DNA of 64,000 bases from Emiliania huxleyi CCMP1516 (lineage: Eukaryota; Haptophyta; Isochrysidales; Noelaerhabdaceae): assembly GCF_000372725.1 (NCBI RefSeq), contig NW_005195368.1, forward strand, positions 405,338-469,337, given 5' to 3'. The notes beneath the pieces are model-generated. The model was not told the DNA's origin and made no database searches. It saw nothing but the letters and a program-made list of their open reading frames with translations. Shown in pieces: positions 42,333 to 53,220 of the stretch. The position numbers and the translations under genes were made by a program. Numbering within the stretch: the stretch's first letter is position 1; the number at the start of each line of letters is the position of its first letter.

Positions 42333-43865
42333 ATGGTCATCGCCAGGTCCTCACTCGGCGTCTCCTCCCTCGTCACGACCATCAAGGCTCAGAAGTCCCC
42401 GTCCGGTGCCTCCTGCCGCGCCACGAAAGACAACCACCAGCACTCGCTCAGCGTATCCTCCCACTTCACAACCGCCGTCGCCGCTGTCGCCGCCGCTGTC
42501 TTCGCCGCCCTTGCCAGCCTTGACCCTCTCGAATCCGACATTGCAATCTTCAACCGCATCATCGCCCTGACCGGCGTGTGGCCCAACAAGGAGATGGTCC
42601 TGGCCGGCGACTACGCCGGCTGGTGCATCACGACCCAGTGCCTCGACCAGGCCTTCCAGCTCTCGCGCTCGGAGCTGCGGCTCGGCAGCTTCTCCATCTC
42701 CGAGGCGTTCGTGGGCGACTTCTCGCCGTTCCGCTACGCCTTCTCGCTCCTGGCCGCCGCCGTCCTGGGCAACTTCTTCATGTGGACCACGGGCATCATC
42801 GCGCGCCTCCTCTTCACCCACTTTGACGCGTCCAAGTGCAGTCTGCCGAGCCAGCTGCCGTGGCCCGACCCGCCCGGCCAGTCGCAGCCGTTCGACGTGC
42901 CGGTGATGGAGGCGAGCGAGGAGCAGGTTGCCCGCTTCCTGGCCTTCCGCGGCGTCGCACCTCCGGCGTCCGACGCGGCGCGGCGCGAGACGGCCGCGCG
43001 CGAGGCCATGGCGTACATGCAGGAGCTGTGGGATGCCAAGCACAGCGGCTGGTGCCACAAGCGCTACGCGCTCAACGAGAAGGGCCTCGCCTTCCCGTAC
43101 CGCGCGCCCTTCATGAACGACTGGAACTTCGTCAACGAGCACTCGCCCAGCCTGGCCACCGTCGGCTTCGGGCAAGTCGTTTTTGCGCTCGAGCATTTCC
43201 TCGTCGGCACCGCGCTCCCGCTGCTCTACCTCTTCCGCCGCGACGACTCGATCTTTTACTTCGTCATGTACGCCGACATGGCGTGGGAGACGTACGACAT
43301 GCTCGCGATGTTCTACCGGCGCCTGTCGCCGACGGGCGCCGACTACACCATCTCGCGCTACAACAAGGCGATCGACAACGTGATGGTGCCGCACCACATC
43401 TTTGGCGTCGGGTTCGAGATGATGGCGCTCATGGCGGGCCCGGGCATCTCCAAGGCCTTCATGGCGCAGGTGCTCATCACGAACCACTTCTCGGGCGGCA
43501 TGATGCTCCTCGCGATGGCGGTCCACCAGACGCCCGCCATGTCGTGGCCAAAGGCGCTGCTCAACTTCCAGCGGCTCGTCCTCGGCTCCCTCTACGCCAC
43601 CCGCATCGTCTGGTGGGGGCCGATGTCATATGCGTGCCTCCGTCTGGCGTACATTTACACGGGCGACTTCCCTGTCTACGTCACAAACCTCGGCCTGCGC
43701 GGCCTGGGCTATGAGTACCCGCTCCTCTCGCCAATCTTCCTGGCTGTGTTTGTGCTGCTGGTCTTCTACACCCACTTCAACCTCGATCTGGTGCAGGTCA
43801 ACAAGAAGCTGCTGCGCAAGGCCGAGGGACGTGCCGCCGCGGCAGCACGCAGCCGAGGAAAGTGA
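42333..43865 (+). CDS. Multi-pass membrane protein, TLC-like, tandem copy 2
   Basis: 510 residues, no intron. The N-terminal 75 residues differ from copy 1 (V-I-A-R-S-S-L-G-V-S-S-L-V-T-T), then the core is the same from GVWPNKEM. Bases 42572-43627 match 40620-41675 at a fixed offset of 1952 without a difference that I could find. Both copies then diverge for about 65 bases (CLRLAYIYTGDFPVYVTN against CLRLTYIYTGDFPDYIAS) before converging again to the C-terminus. AATTCTT lies at 42291-42297, 36 bases before the start codon. Function as for copy 1, unknown. Confidence 0.75.
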   Translation: MVIARSSLGVSSLVTTIKAQKSPSGASCRATKDNHQHSLSVSSHFTTAVAAVAAAVFAALASLDPLESDIAIFNRIIALTGVWPNKEMVLAGDYAGWCITTQCLDQAFQLSRSELRLGSFSISEAFVGDFSPFRYAFSLLAAAVLGNFFMWTTGIIARLLFTHFDASKCSLPSQLPWPDPPGQSQPFDVPVMEASEEQVARFLAFRGVAPPASDAARRETAAREAMAYMQELWDAKHSGWCHKRYALNEKGLAFPYRAPFMNDWNFVNEHSPSLATVGFGQVVFALEHFLVGTALPLLYLFRRDDSIFYFVMYADMAWETYDMLAMFYRRLSPTGADYTISRYNKAIDNVMVPHHIFGVGFEMMALMAGPGISKAFMAQVLITNHFSGGMMLLAMAVHQTPAMSWPKALLNFQRLVLGSLYATRIVWWGPMSYACLRLAYIYTGDFPVYVTNLGLRGLGYEYPLLSPIFLAVFVLLVFYTHFNLDLVQVNKKLLRKAEGRAAAAARSRGK

Positions 43866-43900
43866 GCGAGAAGGAACCAACCGGTTTGCGTGTGCGCTAG

Positions 43901-43901
<1 letters not shown>

Positions 43902-43948
<47 letters not shown>
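43902..43948 (+). repeat. (TG)n microsatellite, 47 bp
   Basis: A pure dinucleotide run just after the second membrane-protein gene. Confidence 0.95.
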
Positions 43949-43949
<1 letters not shown>

Positions 43950-44014
43950 GTTGCGTTGTCGCCATGTCCATTTGTCAATGACGTTCATTTGCCTTTCATA
44001 TCCTCAAGAGTCAA

Positions 44015-44578
44015 GTGGCTGACCTGTCGAGGGATCTGGAGCTTGTACGTGTGTCTCTCTCTCTGCTTGCAGGGCCTGAGAATGGGCTGCCATGCGGTCA
44101 CATGAACAACTGTGGCTGCAACCAGCATGGGATGGTGCGGGCGTGCGGACAGGATATCAAGCTCGAGGACCTCGAGAGAGGAGGTTTGTTTGAGGTGAGC
44201 CACCTCTTGGAGCACTCGGAGTACGGTCATCAACCTCACATCCAGGGCCGTTCGGCCCCGCCGCTGCGCGTGCTCATGGCTCGCCTTCTTTGGCTTCGCC
44301 GAGGGAGAGACGGCGCTCATGGCTCGCCCCTGTTCACGTTCCCGATGCTTACAAACATCGTCGGCCACCCAGATCTTCCGCTCAGCGTGATGGGGGTCAA
44401 TCCACGCGAAGCACAGGTCGTCGAACAGTTCGATGAAGAGCGGTCGATGGCCATCGGTACTTCGTACACGCGACTAACGCCGCATATCGCGGTGAGTGAC
44501 GCGCGCTTCGTCGACATCGGTGTCGAGTGCGATATCACGCTCGAGGTGTATCAGTCAGTAGATCTACACTGTACGTGA
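44015..44578 (+). CDS. Doubtful open frame (187 codons) containing an R2 copy
   Basis: An open frame whose middle (44205-44258) is the diverged R2 repeat, so at least that part is not ancestral coding sequence. The end (L-P-L-S-V-M-G-V-N-P-R-E-A-Q-V-V-E-Q-F) has ordinary protein composition and might be an exon. No family recognised. Confidence 0.25.
   Translation: MADLSRDLELVRVSLSLLAGPENGLPCGHMNNCGCNQHGMVRACGQDIKLEDLERGGLFEVSHLLEHSEYGHQPHIQGRSAPPLRVLMARLLWLRRGRDGAHGSPLFTFPMLTNIVGHPDLPLSVMGVNPREAQVVEQFDEERSMAIGTSYTRLTPHIAVSDARFVDIGVECDITLEVYQSVDLHCT
44205..44258 (+). repeat. Dispersed repeat R2, diverged copy
   Basis: cttggagcactcggagtacg, then cctcacatccagggccg: the same order as 12747-12802 with several substitutions. 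Confidence 0.6.
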
Positions 44579-44925
44579 CTCGCTAGTTGCATACGTCCTG
44601 CTTACGCCCTACTCCCAGTGCTTGATTTTGTCTACTGGCATTCAATAAATATAAAATGAGAGAGAGAGCGATACCAAGCGCACAGGCACGCCGCAAAAAA
44701 CACCGCCAGGGGAGCCGACGAGCCCGCCTCGAGTCTAATAAACGAAAGTACAGAACAAGCACAACCGGGTGCGGATCGCGTGCGATGCGCCAGAGGCCCA
44801 CCTGTGACGCGAAGGGTCCCAGGAGATAGGGGTTGCTGGGAACAGGTGGGTGCGGAGAAAGGAGTAGCCGCCTTGAGAACAGATGGTGAGGGAGACACCA
44901 CACCCCGCGTGAGGTGGAAAATGTC

Positions 44926-45708
44926 TCACACCCCCATGAGCGCGCGGTGGCGGGCCGCCTCGACGGCGTCCTTCTCGGCCTCTTTCATTGCGGTGCGGTA
45001 CAAGCAGCACGTCGCGCAGCAAAAGAGCGGGAGCGCGATGATGATCGTGATGATTGTGAAGATGAGCGGGATGTCCGCGGGGTCATCTGTGCTGAGGCCG
45101 CCGATGCCCTGGCCCTGGGGGCTGATGAGCAACTCGGGCAGCGGGGGCGGAGAGGGCGGCGGGACTGGTGGCGGCAAAGTGGGTGGCGAAGAGGGCGGCT
45201 GCAGGATCTCGCAGCAGTGGTCGAAGCAGTGCGGCAGCACGTCCGCCGGGAGGCCGTTGGTGCGTTCCGGGTGCGCGACCCGCTGCGAGGCCGGAATCTC
45301 GCCGCACTCTGTGGGTGTCAGCCCGGGGCAATGCTCCATGTGCGGGCAAACGTGCTTGCCGTCACGACCCACCCAGCCGCAGTCGCAAGGCGTCGGGCAG
45401 CAATAGTGGTGGCATCGGTCCGTCTCTCCACCGAGCCAGCCCGTTTGCGGCCGGGTGTCCTGCGGGAGGCAGAGCGGCGAGTTGGGCGTGTGGTTTGCCG
45501 CGGTGTGATGGTATTGTATGGGGCACGACGGCATTGCGCGTGATGGCATTGCGAGGAAATTCGGGTGCAGACGCGGCTGTGCTGCACACACCGGGTGATC
45601 GCAAGGGTGGTCCTCCGTCCAGGAGCAGTCGCAGGTGTAGGAGGCATCCGCCGAGGCGACTGCGAGAGCGATGAAGACAGGGATGCGGACGGGGCGCGAC
45701 GACCTCAT
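44926..45708 (-). CDS. Cys-rich type I membrane protein
   Basis: 260 residues from Met 45708. The signal peptide is about residues 1-23 (R-I-P-V-F-I-A-L-A-V-A-S-A-D-A-S). The ectodomain of about 165 residues has around twenty cysteines, many paired with His or Pro (CDCSW, CHHYCCPTPCDCGW, HVCPHMEHCPG, CFDHCCEI). A short proline-rich spacer (S-S-P-P-T-L-P-P-P-V-P-P-P-S-P-P-P) follows. The transmembrane helix is IPLIFTIITIIIALPLFCCA, and a short charged cytoplasmic tail follows. No catalytic motif. The layout suggests a surface or secretory-pathway binding or cell-wall/scale protein, but the family is not recognised. An in-frame Met nine codons upstream (45735) is less likely because the signal peptide is better from 45708. 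Confidence 0.75.
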   Translation of the reverse strand: MRSSRPVRIPVFIALAVASADASYTCDCSWTEDHPCDHPVCAAQPRLHPNFLAMPSRAMPSCPIQYHHTAANHTPNSPLCLPQDTRPQTGWLGGETDRCHHYCCPTPCDCGWVGRDGKHVCPHMEHCPGLTPTECGEIPASQRVAHPERTNGLPADVLPHCFDHCCEILQPPSSPPTLPPPVPPPSPPPLPELLISPQGQGIGGLSTDDPADIPLIFTIITIIIALPLFCCATCCLYRTAMKEAEKDAVEAARHRALMGV

Positions 45709-45991
45709 TGCTTGTCGCCGATCAAGGCCGATCAAGGCTTGAAGGACCCGCCCGCCGGCGATGGTTCAAGGAGCCCTTTCCTTTAAAATCCTTTCCCCCC
45801 ATTTTATTTCCGCTGGTGGTGCTGGTTTTGCGCAGCCTGATTTACGGTTTTTTACTTTTTTCACGTGCTACAATCCTATTTACCGGGTTGCGCCTTACCC
45901 ACCCCCCCCGAAAGGAGCCAAGGCTCTCTTGGCCTCGGCGACGGCCGCTCTCCTCCTCCTCATCTCCTCGCTCACGGCCCTCGTTGCCGCC

Positions 45992-48348
45992 ATGTCCGAG
46001 CGCACATCGATCCCGGACGCCAAGACCCTCCAGCGCCTTCGCTCCGACTACGGCCAGGCCCAGTCACGCGAGGCTCCCGTCAGCGTCGCGATGGCGCAGC
46101 AGGAGCCGCACAAAGAGCCGGGGTGCGTGAAGAAGACGCATCGCTACTTCTGCGGCTCTGTCAAGGCTACGAGCTACACCATGCTGGCGATGATTTCGTT
46201 TGCGGCGCTGTTCTGGGTCCCGATTATCTGGTACGTCATCGTGCCGGCCATCCTCAACATGCTCGCCGGCGCCACCTCTGTCAACATTAAATCGGCGACG
46301 ATGGCGGATCCAACGGCAACCAATATGAAGGTTTCCGCGGTTGTCGAGATCAACAATGCGGGTGCGCCGCGCCCACAGCGCTGCCGCCGCCACTCCATTC
46401 CCGCTATCCCCTCGCCTCCAGACCTCTCGCTTCCCACCTTTCAGCCCGTCCTCCGCCGCCGCCGCAACAGGTCCCTTCGGGTGCGACATCGATGCCTTCA
46501 ACGCCACCATCCACAGCCCGCCCGAGGATAGCGCGCCGAATGGCCGCCCGATCGGCTGGATGGTGGTCCCGCCATTCACCCTCAAGGGCAACGGGCCGGG
46601 CATCATCAACCCGACCACGATGGTGCACGTGACCGACGCCGCGGCGTTCAATAAGGCGCGACTCCCACCACCACACCTCGCCCGCACCCTGCGAGCGTCC
46701 GATGCCGCCGCCACACGCGCCGCCTCGCCCGCTCTCAGATGGCGAAAGGCATGCTCAACGGCGACGACGTGCCGTGGCGCATGACGAGCGAGATCACCGT
46801 CTGGTCGATGGGCATCCCCTTCTCGATCTCGATCGACAAGCAGACCGTCTTCCCTCCGATCGAGCTGACGAATTATGCGACGTCCAACCTCGAAATGTCG
46901 CACGGTAACACGACTACCAACCAGCTCGTGATTGACGCTGACGTGAGCTTCTACTCCTCCTCGCCGATGCGGCTCGAGGGCTTCGGGACCATCAAGGCGG
47001 AGCTCTACTACAGCGTGGCTGGCAACGACCCCGACCTCAGCCCCGAGGCTCGCTTGAGGCAAGGCGGCCCGCCGATTCGGGACGACCACGTCAAGATTGG
47101 CGAGTGCCATATGTACGACTACAGGGTGGAGCAGGGGATGAACACCATCCAGACAAAGATCTTCCTCGACGCAAACTACGCAACGGGACAGTCGCTCGGA
47201 CGCTGGGCGTCCGAGTTCGACCAGACCATCGTCTCGTGGGGCCCGACCAATGTCTCGCCCTTCATTAATGGCATCTGGCTGGGCGCCAACGGCATGCCGG
47301 GCTCGACCATCACCCTGTACACCGCAACCTTTGTCACTGCGGAGACCCTCGGCGCGCGCCCGCATGCCCGCTTCTCCGCCCTTGCCTCCCCCACCAACAC
47401 CCCCACCCACCCCGCCACCCCCCTCGCTTCCGCCCCCCGGCACTGCGCGATGACGCTCCCGCCCCGCCGTTCGCAGTCACCGGCTACAACCCCAAGACGG
47501 GCGAGCCGTGCAAAGTATGGGACGGGAGCACCGAGTCGTGCGATCGGGGTTCGACCATCATGGGCATGAACCCCTTTAAGCGCGAGTGGTTCATCAAGGA
47601 CATCGTGTACGACACGTACTTTGAGGAGGAGTACGAATACGACGGCACCTTCATGGCCAAGCCCGTCCCAGGCCAGGAGGATGTCGAGGTGCCGTTCGCC
47701 GGGGGCACCACTGTCGGTAACCTCTTCAACATCCCGGCGGTCGACTTTACGTGCAGCGCTTCCAAGGTGCTCGGGCGCACCTTCTCCAAGCCGGGCATGT
47801 GGGCCGGCTACCCGAACCACTCTCCGGGGGTGGGCCTCTCCTACCCGCCCGACGACCCGAACACGACCGACGTCGACGAGAACCTCCAGGCGCGGCTGGC
47901 TGATGACGTCATACCGGTCCCGCCTGCGAGAGTTGCGGCGGACGGCACAAAGATCCCGACGAGTTATTCGTTGACCATGCCCGTGCACCCGATCCCGGGA
48001 ATGACAGCGGTCCCGGGTGCACCCGATCCCCCGCCGCCGTGCATCTGGGGCCTGAAGGACCTCAACCCCTTTGACTGCTGCATGACCACGATCTTTACCG
48101 CGGCCGCGTGCAAGGCGGCGGAGTCGGGCAAGAAGCAGATCACGGTGAGGAGCTCGGGCTCGGCGGTGATGATTGTCGACGGAGTGGAGCTCAACATCAG
48201 CACCTCTATCCGGATGCCCGTCACATACACCAAGGACGTGCTGCAATTTGACGCCATTCCGCCCGCCAGCTACGGCGTGCTGGGCCATGTCGTGGATGCC
48301 GGCTTTGGCTGTGACGACCTCCGGTTCACCGGGGTCTCGGCGCGGTGA
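45992..48348 (+). CDS. Single-pass membrane protein with large ectodomain
   Basis: Exons 45992-46361, 46471-46655, 46739-47351 and 47477-48348 give 679 residues. The N-terminal cytoplasmic part (about 60 aa) precedes one membrane helix (M-L-A-M-I-S-F-A-A-L-F-W-V-P-I-I-W-Y-V). Beta-rich ectodomain sequence follows: S-A-V-V-E-I-N-N-A-G-P-F-G-C-D-I, A-M-A-K-G-M-L-N-G-D-D-V-P-W, LVIDADVSFYSSSPMRLEGF and near the end IMVDGVELNISTSIRMPV-like strands. Several strand patterns repeat, as in LEA2/WHy-type (late embryogenesis abundant) domains, but I treat that as a weak resemblance. Introns are GT-AG, GC-AG and GC-AG. It is divergent from the Cys-rich protein gene at 44926-45708 (284 bp between start codons). 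Function unknown. Confidence 0.75.
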
Positions 48349-48655
48349 GAGAAGAGTTGATTATCCATGAACGCCAGCCCATGTACGTGATGCGGCGCGC
48401 GGGTGGGGCCTTCGGCGTCTTCGCGGCTGATGTGTGCACTCCCGCGGAGGTGTGTCCTGAAACGGGGGTCGGGGCCGGGGGGAGCGGAGAGAGAGGGGTG
48501 TACGTTGTCTTGTGATATAAACGTGGCTGATACGTAGACTCAAGTCTGGTCCCTCTGTTTGTTTTGACCAGAGAGGCCCATCAAATCACAAGCCGCCTTG
48601 GCCCGCTGCTGCTCTCTCTCTCTCCATCTCCCCTCCGCTTCACTACTTTCCGTCC

Positions 48656-48900
<245 letters not shown>

Positions 48901-48964
48901 ACTCACACGCACTCTGACAGCAGCAGCAAGGTTCCGGCCCCCGAGTACGCGACGCTCGCGGCCC

Positions 48965-50859
48965 TCACGCGTCTGTGTAGTTGATGATCGAGATGAGGAC
49001 GGAGCCGGCCGCCGCGATGATTGGCAGGTTCATAGGCCCGTGGAATACAAAGTGGTCGAGGGTGGCCGTGGTGATGATGGCGGTGGAGAGGGCGAGGTTC
49101 TTGATGATGGAGTCGCAGTACTTGAGGACCAGCCTAACGGCCGAGGCGCGAGCAGGCGTGTGACTTCAGAGAGGCACCCCACCCACCCCCTGGTCCTGAG
49201 AACAACTGGTCCCAACCGCGCGCGCAATCTCCCCGCGATCTCCCGCAATCTCCCCGCGATCTCCCGCAATCTCCTCGCGATCTCGTGCTCACCCGATGAG
49301 GATCCCGCCGAGCGCGCCGAGACACGCGACCACCACCGTCACCCCCGACCAGCCATGCAGCATGTCGCCTACGTTGCAGGGAAGAGTGGTCGAAGGCGCT
49401 CCCCCCCCTGGCACGACAGCCGCGGGGCATGCCGTCGCCCGGGTGAGCGTGCTGCGCCATCGGGACGTAGATGAGCAGAGAGTAGCCCGCCAGCTGGACG
49501 TTTCTCTCCCACAACGACAGCGCCGTCGACTTGAGCACCCTCTCAAAGTAGACGTTGCTCAGGCCAGAGAGCATCGCCTCGAGAGTGACAGCGCTCACGC
49601 CGACGACGTAGTCGTGCCACGCCCGCTCCGTCGGCCCGCCGCCCTCGCCCGCCATGGCCTCGCGCATGTCTGCTGCCTGCTGCATGTGCTCCGCAGTGGC
49701 GAGCGTCTCCCGCGGCGGCGGCGCGCACGCGGCTTGCGGCTGCGTCTGGTGGCAGATGATGAGCACCGAGAGGAAGAGGGTGAGGATCGCCCGCCACCGC
49801 GCGAGCGAGAGGAGCCTCTGCAGCAGCAGCCGCGAGAGGACGGCGGTGAAGAGGATTTTTGTCTGCGGGGTGGGCGGGGCTTGGGGACAGGGCGGGACAG
49901 GCGGACGGGCGTCGGTCATGCAAGGCGCGAGCGGGGAGGGGAGGGGGGTGGGCGGCAGCAGAGGCAATGGAGGAGCGGCAGGAGAGGTGCCTGGCCACGA
50001 CGCTCGCGGGTTGGCATCGGTCTCGGAAGTGTCTCGGAAGCGTCTCGGAAGCGTCTCGGAAGTGTCTCGGAAGTGTCGCCTGCTGGATGAGCGTAAAGGA
50101 CGAGGCAGAGATGCGCTCCAGCGCGACGAAGGAGAGGAGGTTCATACCAAGGAAGATGAGCGCGGGCACCTGCGGGGGCGGAGGCAACGGCCGGATCGGT
50201 GACGGCTCGCGACGGCGGCGGCGGCTTGGGCGGCGGAGGTGGCAGTGGCGGCAGTGGCGGCGGCGGCGGCGGTGCGGTGGCAGCGGGGGCGGAGAGCTGG
50301 CGTGTCGAGGTACCCCGCAACCTCCCGCCCCAGCTCCCCAGCCGGTGCGAGCGGCAGCGAGGCTGCTGGCGGGCCGGCGGGCTGAGGGCCGCGAGCGTGC
50401 AAGGGCGCGGCGCACCGCCATCTTTGCTGACGTGCGCACAAGCTTGAGGCTCGTCTCTGCAAACCAGCGCGGTCCACGCTTCGCGCTGTCGTGGAGGCGT
50501 GCCTCGCCTGGATCGTCCGGCGACTCACGGAGGATCATCAGCCACGAGAAGCACAGCTTGAGCACCTCGCCAACCGCGAGAATCGACTGCGCCGACGCCT
50601 CCTCGTGCAGCACACCCGACGAGTAGCGCCGCAGCAGCACGTATGAGCTGTTTTGGACAGAGAGGAGGCAGCAGACGCCGGCGTGGAAAGGCGAGAGATT
50701 CGGCATCCGCCCACTCAGCCCGCTCGAAAGGTGTTCTGCTTTGACTAGCAGACCCTCTTCCTCGGCGTCCTGGCTATCCCTGCTCGGCAGGACCACGGCC
50801 GGCGAGACTGAGCGCTCCTGCTCGTGAGCAGTGCCCTGCGAGCGGGTCTTTGCGAACAT
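48965..50859 (-). CDS. Nucleotide-sugar transporter, SLC35A-like
   Basis: Exons (descending) 50859-50440, 50169-50080, 49862-49439, 49368-49293 and 49133-48965 give 392 residues. Family signatures: V-P-A-L-I-F-L-G-M-N-L-L-S-F-V-A-L then SSFTLIQQTKILFTAVLSRL (the conserved QxKI-xTAxxS stretch), AMLSGLSNVYFERVLKST then LWERNVQLAGYSLL, GWSGVTVVVACLGALGGILI and LVLKYCDSIIKNLALSTAII. Such proteins exchange UDP-sugars or CMP-sialic acid for nucleoside monophosphates across the Golgi membrane. The exact sugar cannot be read. The loop after helix 4 is extended and Pro/Glu-rich. Introns: GT-AG, GC-AG, GC-AG and GT-AG; the second and fourth carry 10-11 bp minisatellites. Confidence 0.88.
49205..49290 (-). 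repeat. Minisatellite in SLC35A-like intron 4
   Basis: On the sense strand, alternating gagattgcggg and gagatcgcgg units, about five in all. Confidence 0.85.
50022..50079 (-). repeat. 11-bp minisatellite in SLC35A-like intron 2
   Basis: Sense-strand unit cgagacacttc, about five copies, the same unit as in FtsH-like intron 3 (18718-18803). Confidence 0.9.
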
Positions 50860-50928
50860 GCGGGTTCGAAGACAGCCACCGTGAGAGTTTGGCCCCGGTT
50901 GTTAGCGAATAAATAACGCACCGGCCCA

Positions 50929-51293
50929 CAGCGGAGCTGGGAAGAGGACCGCCGCTAGCGGTGTGGCGTGGAGCGGTTGTGCATCCCTCCGGGGGCCCCT
51001 CTGCGCCGGGGAGGCGTTGTTGGAGGCTAGGACGCAAGCGTCCGTCGCCCTTTTCAAACTCGGGGCCCACTCCGCTACGCTCCGACCCGAATTTGGAGGG
51101 CCTAAAAGTTTAAGGTGTTGCTGCGCAAAAGGGGTCGGACACCGGGCGCAGCTCATGCTAAGAGCTAGAAGAGGAGATAGAGAGAACAACCACCCTGTCC
51201 CGTTATTGCGTACACCAACACCACAAAACGCTCTCTCTCTCCTGTCCTCACTCAGGGGGGTCACAACTACCAAGTCCCTCGACTAGCTGCCAC
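50929..51293 (-). repeat. Dispersed repeat R1, copy 3 (inverted, truncated)
   Basis: The reverse complement of the non-coding part of 4438-4921. Homology runs from the gcagctagtcg end of the P-loop exon to the ccagctccgctg terminus. The Walker A part is absent. Confidence 0.75.
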
Positions 51294-51551
51294 AGGGCGC
51301 AGCTGCCACAGGGCGCAGCTGGAGACGCTCCCCCTCAATCGGCATCCACCCCCACCCGCTCCAGCCCCACTTTGCGGGCAGAGCCCTTAGCCACCCTTTT
51401 ATCTTGCGCGGTCAAAATCGAGGACGCGACTCGACACCAGCTCGCGACCTGAGGGATCCCTGTGTGGTGGCTGCGTGCCGTCCTCCCTTCCCTCCCTTTT
51501 TTCTGTTTTCTTTCTTTCTTTGCGACCTGAGGGAGAGTGTAGAGGATGAGG

Positions 51552-52405
51552 CTTAGGGGACCCCTAGGGTTCTGAGGGCCGGATTTCCGTGCGCCTCCGC
51601 ACTCCTCTCGGCGTTCGCCTCTCGCCCTGCTGCAGCATCCGTGCCCATCTCTGGCAGCCGATCGCCGAGCGCCTCCTCAAAGCATGCGAGAATCTCGTCG
51701 CTCAGAAGCCAGACTTGAGCACGTCGTCGGCAGCGCGGATGCTCGCCCGCACGGCCCGCCGTCGGTCGAGGTCTCGTCTTAGTTCTGGCAGCGTCGGCGC
51801 CGGCCTGCTCCCACGCTGGCCACACATCATGCTGCGCTTCGCGAGCAATCGCGTAACGAGGCTCGCTGGCTTTTTTTGTGGCTTTTTGGACGGCTTTTTT
51901 TTATTCTCCCGCCCTCTTACGTCCTACCCCTCTGTTGGATTTTTTAAAGACCTTTTTAAGAAACGAGGAGATTTGGGGGCTTAAGTTGCCGTTTAAGAGA
52001 TTGCAGGCACGGGGGGTCCCTCTTTTAAGACCGTTCAAGGAAATCGGCCTCGCCGGCATGCGTCGCTGGGTTCCGCGCCGTTTTTCTCCAACACTGCCGT
52101 TATTAGGCACAAACCCGCCTCTGAAGACACATCTGTAAGTCTGGTGCACTGGCAGGAGCCATACTCGCATATAGGGGACGCGTGCTAGCTGACTGTAGCC
52201 AGCTTCCCGGCCTCCGGCGTCTACCGGGAGCCTCCGGGAGCCTCCCGGACCATCGACCTCGGGAGCTCTCCCGCACCGTTTAAGCGTTTAAGACCGTTTA
52301 AGGAATTGGCGGCCCAGCAGCTCTTAAAACTTGCCCAGGCAAGTTTTAAGCCGTTTACCGCAGGCGCCCCAGGGCCCACCCTTTTAAGCCTAGGGGTCCC
52401 CTAAT
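51552..52405. mobile_element. Non-autonomous DNA transposon, hAT-like (8-bp target duplication)
   Basis: The 854-bp element is bounded by inverted ends: ttaggggacccctagg at 51553-51568 and its complement at 52389-52404, 16 of 16 matching. Both sides carry a perfect 8-bp direct repeat, ggatgagg, at 51544-51551 and 52406-52413. An 8-bp duplication with T-A-G-G-G ends fits the hAT superfamily. The interior has runs of tttaag and cctccggga-type repeats but no transposase, so it would need a helper. Confidence 0.8.
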
Positions 52406-52455
52406 GGATGAGGAGTGTAGAATCCCGCGCGCGTCCACCGCCTGCAAAAGATCTG

Positions 52456-52534
52456 CACGTCTCGCGCGCGTGAACAGGGATCCAGGCCCCAAATGATGTG
52501 TGAGTGTTAGAGTTGTTTGGTATTGCTAAAATTT
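52456..52534 (-). repeat. Dispersed repeat R3, inverted copy
   Basis: Reverse complement of 39913-39992 with a few substitutions (cctggatccctgttc in place of cctggagccctgttc). It starts 50 bp beyond the hAT-like element. Confidence 0.8.
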
Positions 52535-52715
52535 TCTCTCAAGGCAGGCTGGTCATGACGCAGTCCTCAGGGTGCTCTTCCGTCAGAGTGTGACTCTCTG
52601 TGTGTCAGGGATAATCAGGGCCGTTCATCAGAGCTCCAGTAAGCTCGGACGTCGGAGACATCCCATTAGCCATTAGTGCGGCTCGACCTCTTTGAGGCAC
52701 TGCCTTCCCGGCGGT

Positions 52716-52895
52716 TTGGCGCTCTACAGGAGTAGAGCCCCTCTACAACAAACTCTACAGCAATATCGCGCTCTACATCGACTCTACAACGCAGGCGGTT
52801 CGTCCCGCGCTGCGGGATGTAGAGCTGTACAGCTCTAGCGCTCCAGAGCGCTCTACATCTCTACTACAGCTCTACAGCGCTCTAACACTCTAATA
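52716..52895. other. Cluster of gctctac motifs with a strong hairpin
   Basis: ctctaca/tgtagag heptamers occur about ten times in 180 bp on both strands. A 10-bp perfect stem (gatgtagagc at 52818 and gctctacatc at about 52850) encloses a loop that itself contains ctgtacag. This could be a structured RNA or a decayed small repeat element; no coding frame is present. Confidence 0.4.
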
Positions 52896-53220
52896 CATCC
52901 TTCTGCACGCCCTCCCTCAGGGTCAGGCTCTCAGCTCGGCCTCTCGCGCGGGCCTCGGCAGTCGGCGCTGCTGTGGCCTCTGCTGTGCGTGCTGGCTGCT
53001 GCGCTGGAATCGCGACAACGATGGTCGTCGCGCCGCGAGGCCAAAAGTTACGAGGCAGCGGCATCGGCTGCAGGGGGCGTGCGCGGAAGTACCCTCTATC
53101 TCAGGGTCAGCTTGATGTCATATTTAATTATATAATAATATTTATCTCTCTACGTTAATTTCCGGGGAGAGGAGGCTACCTCGATAGTACCGCACTCCAA
53201 GTAATCCCCAGGGTTGGCGC

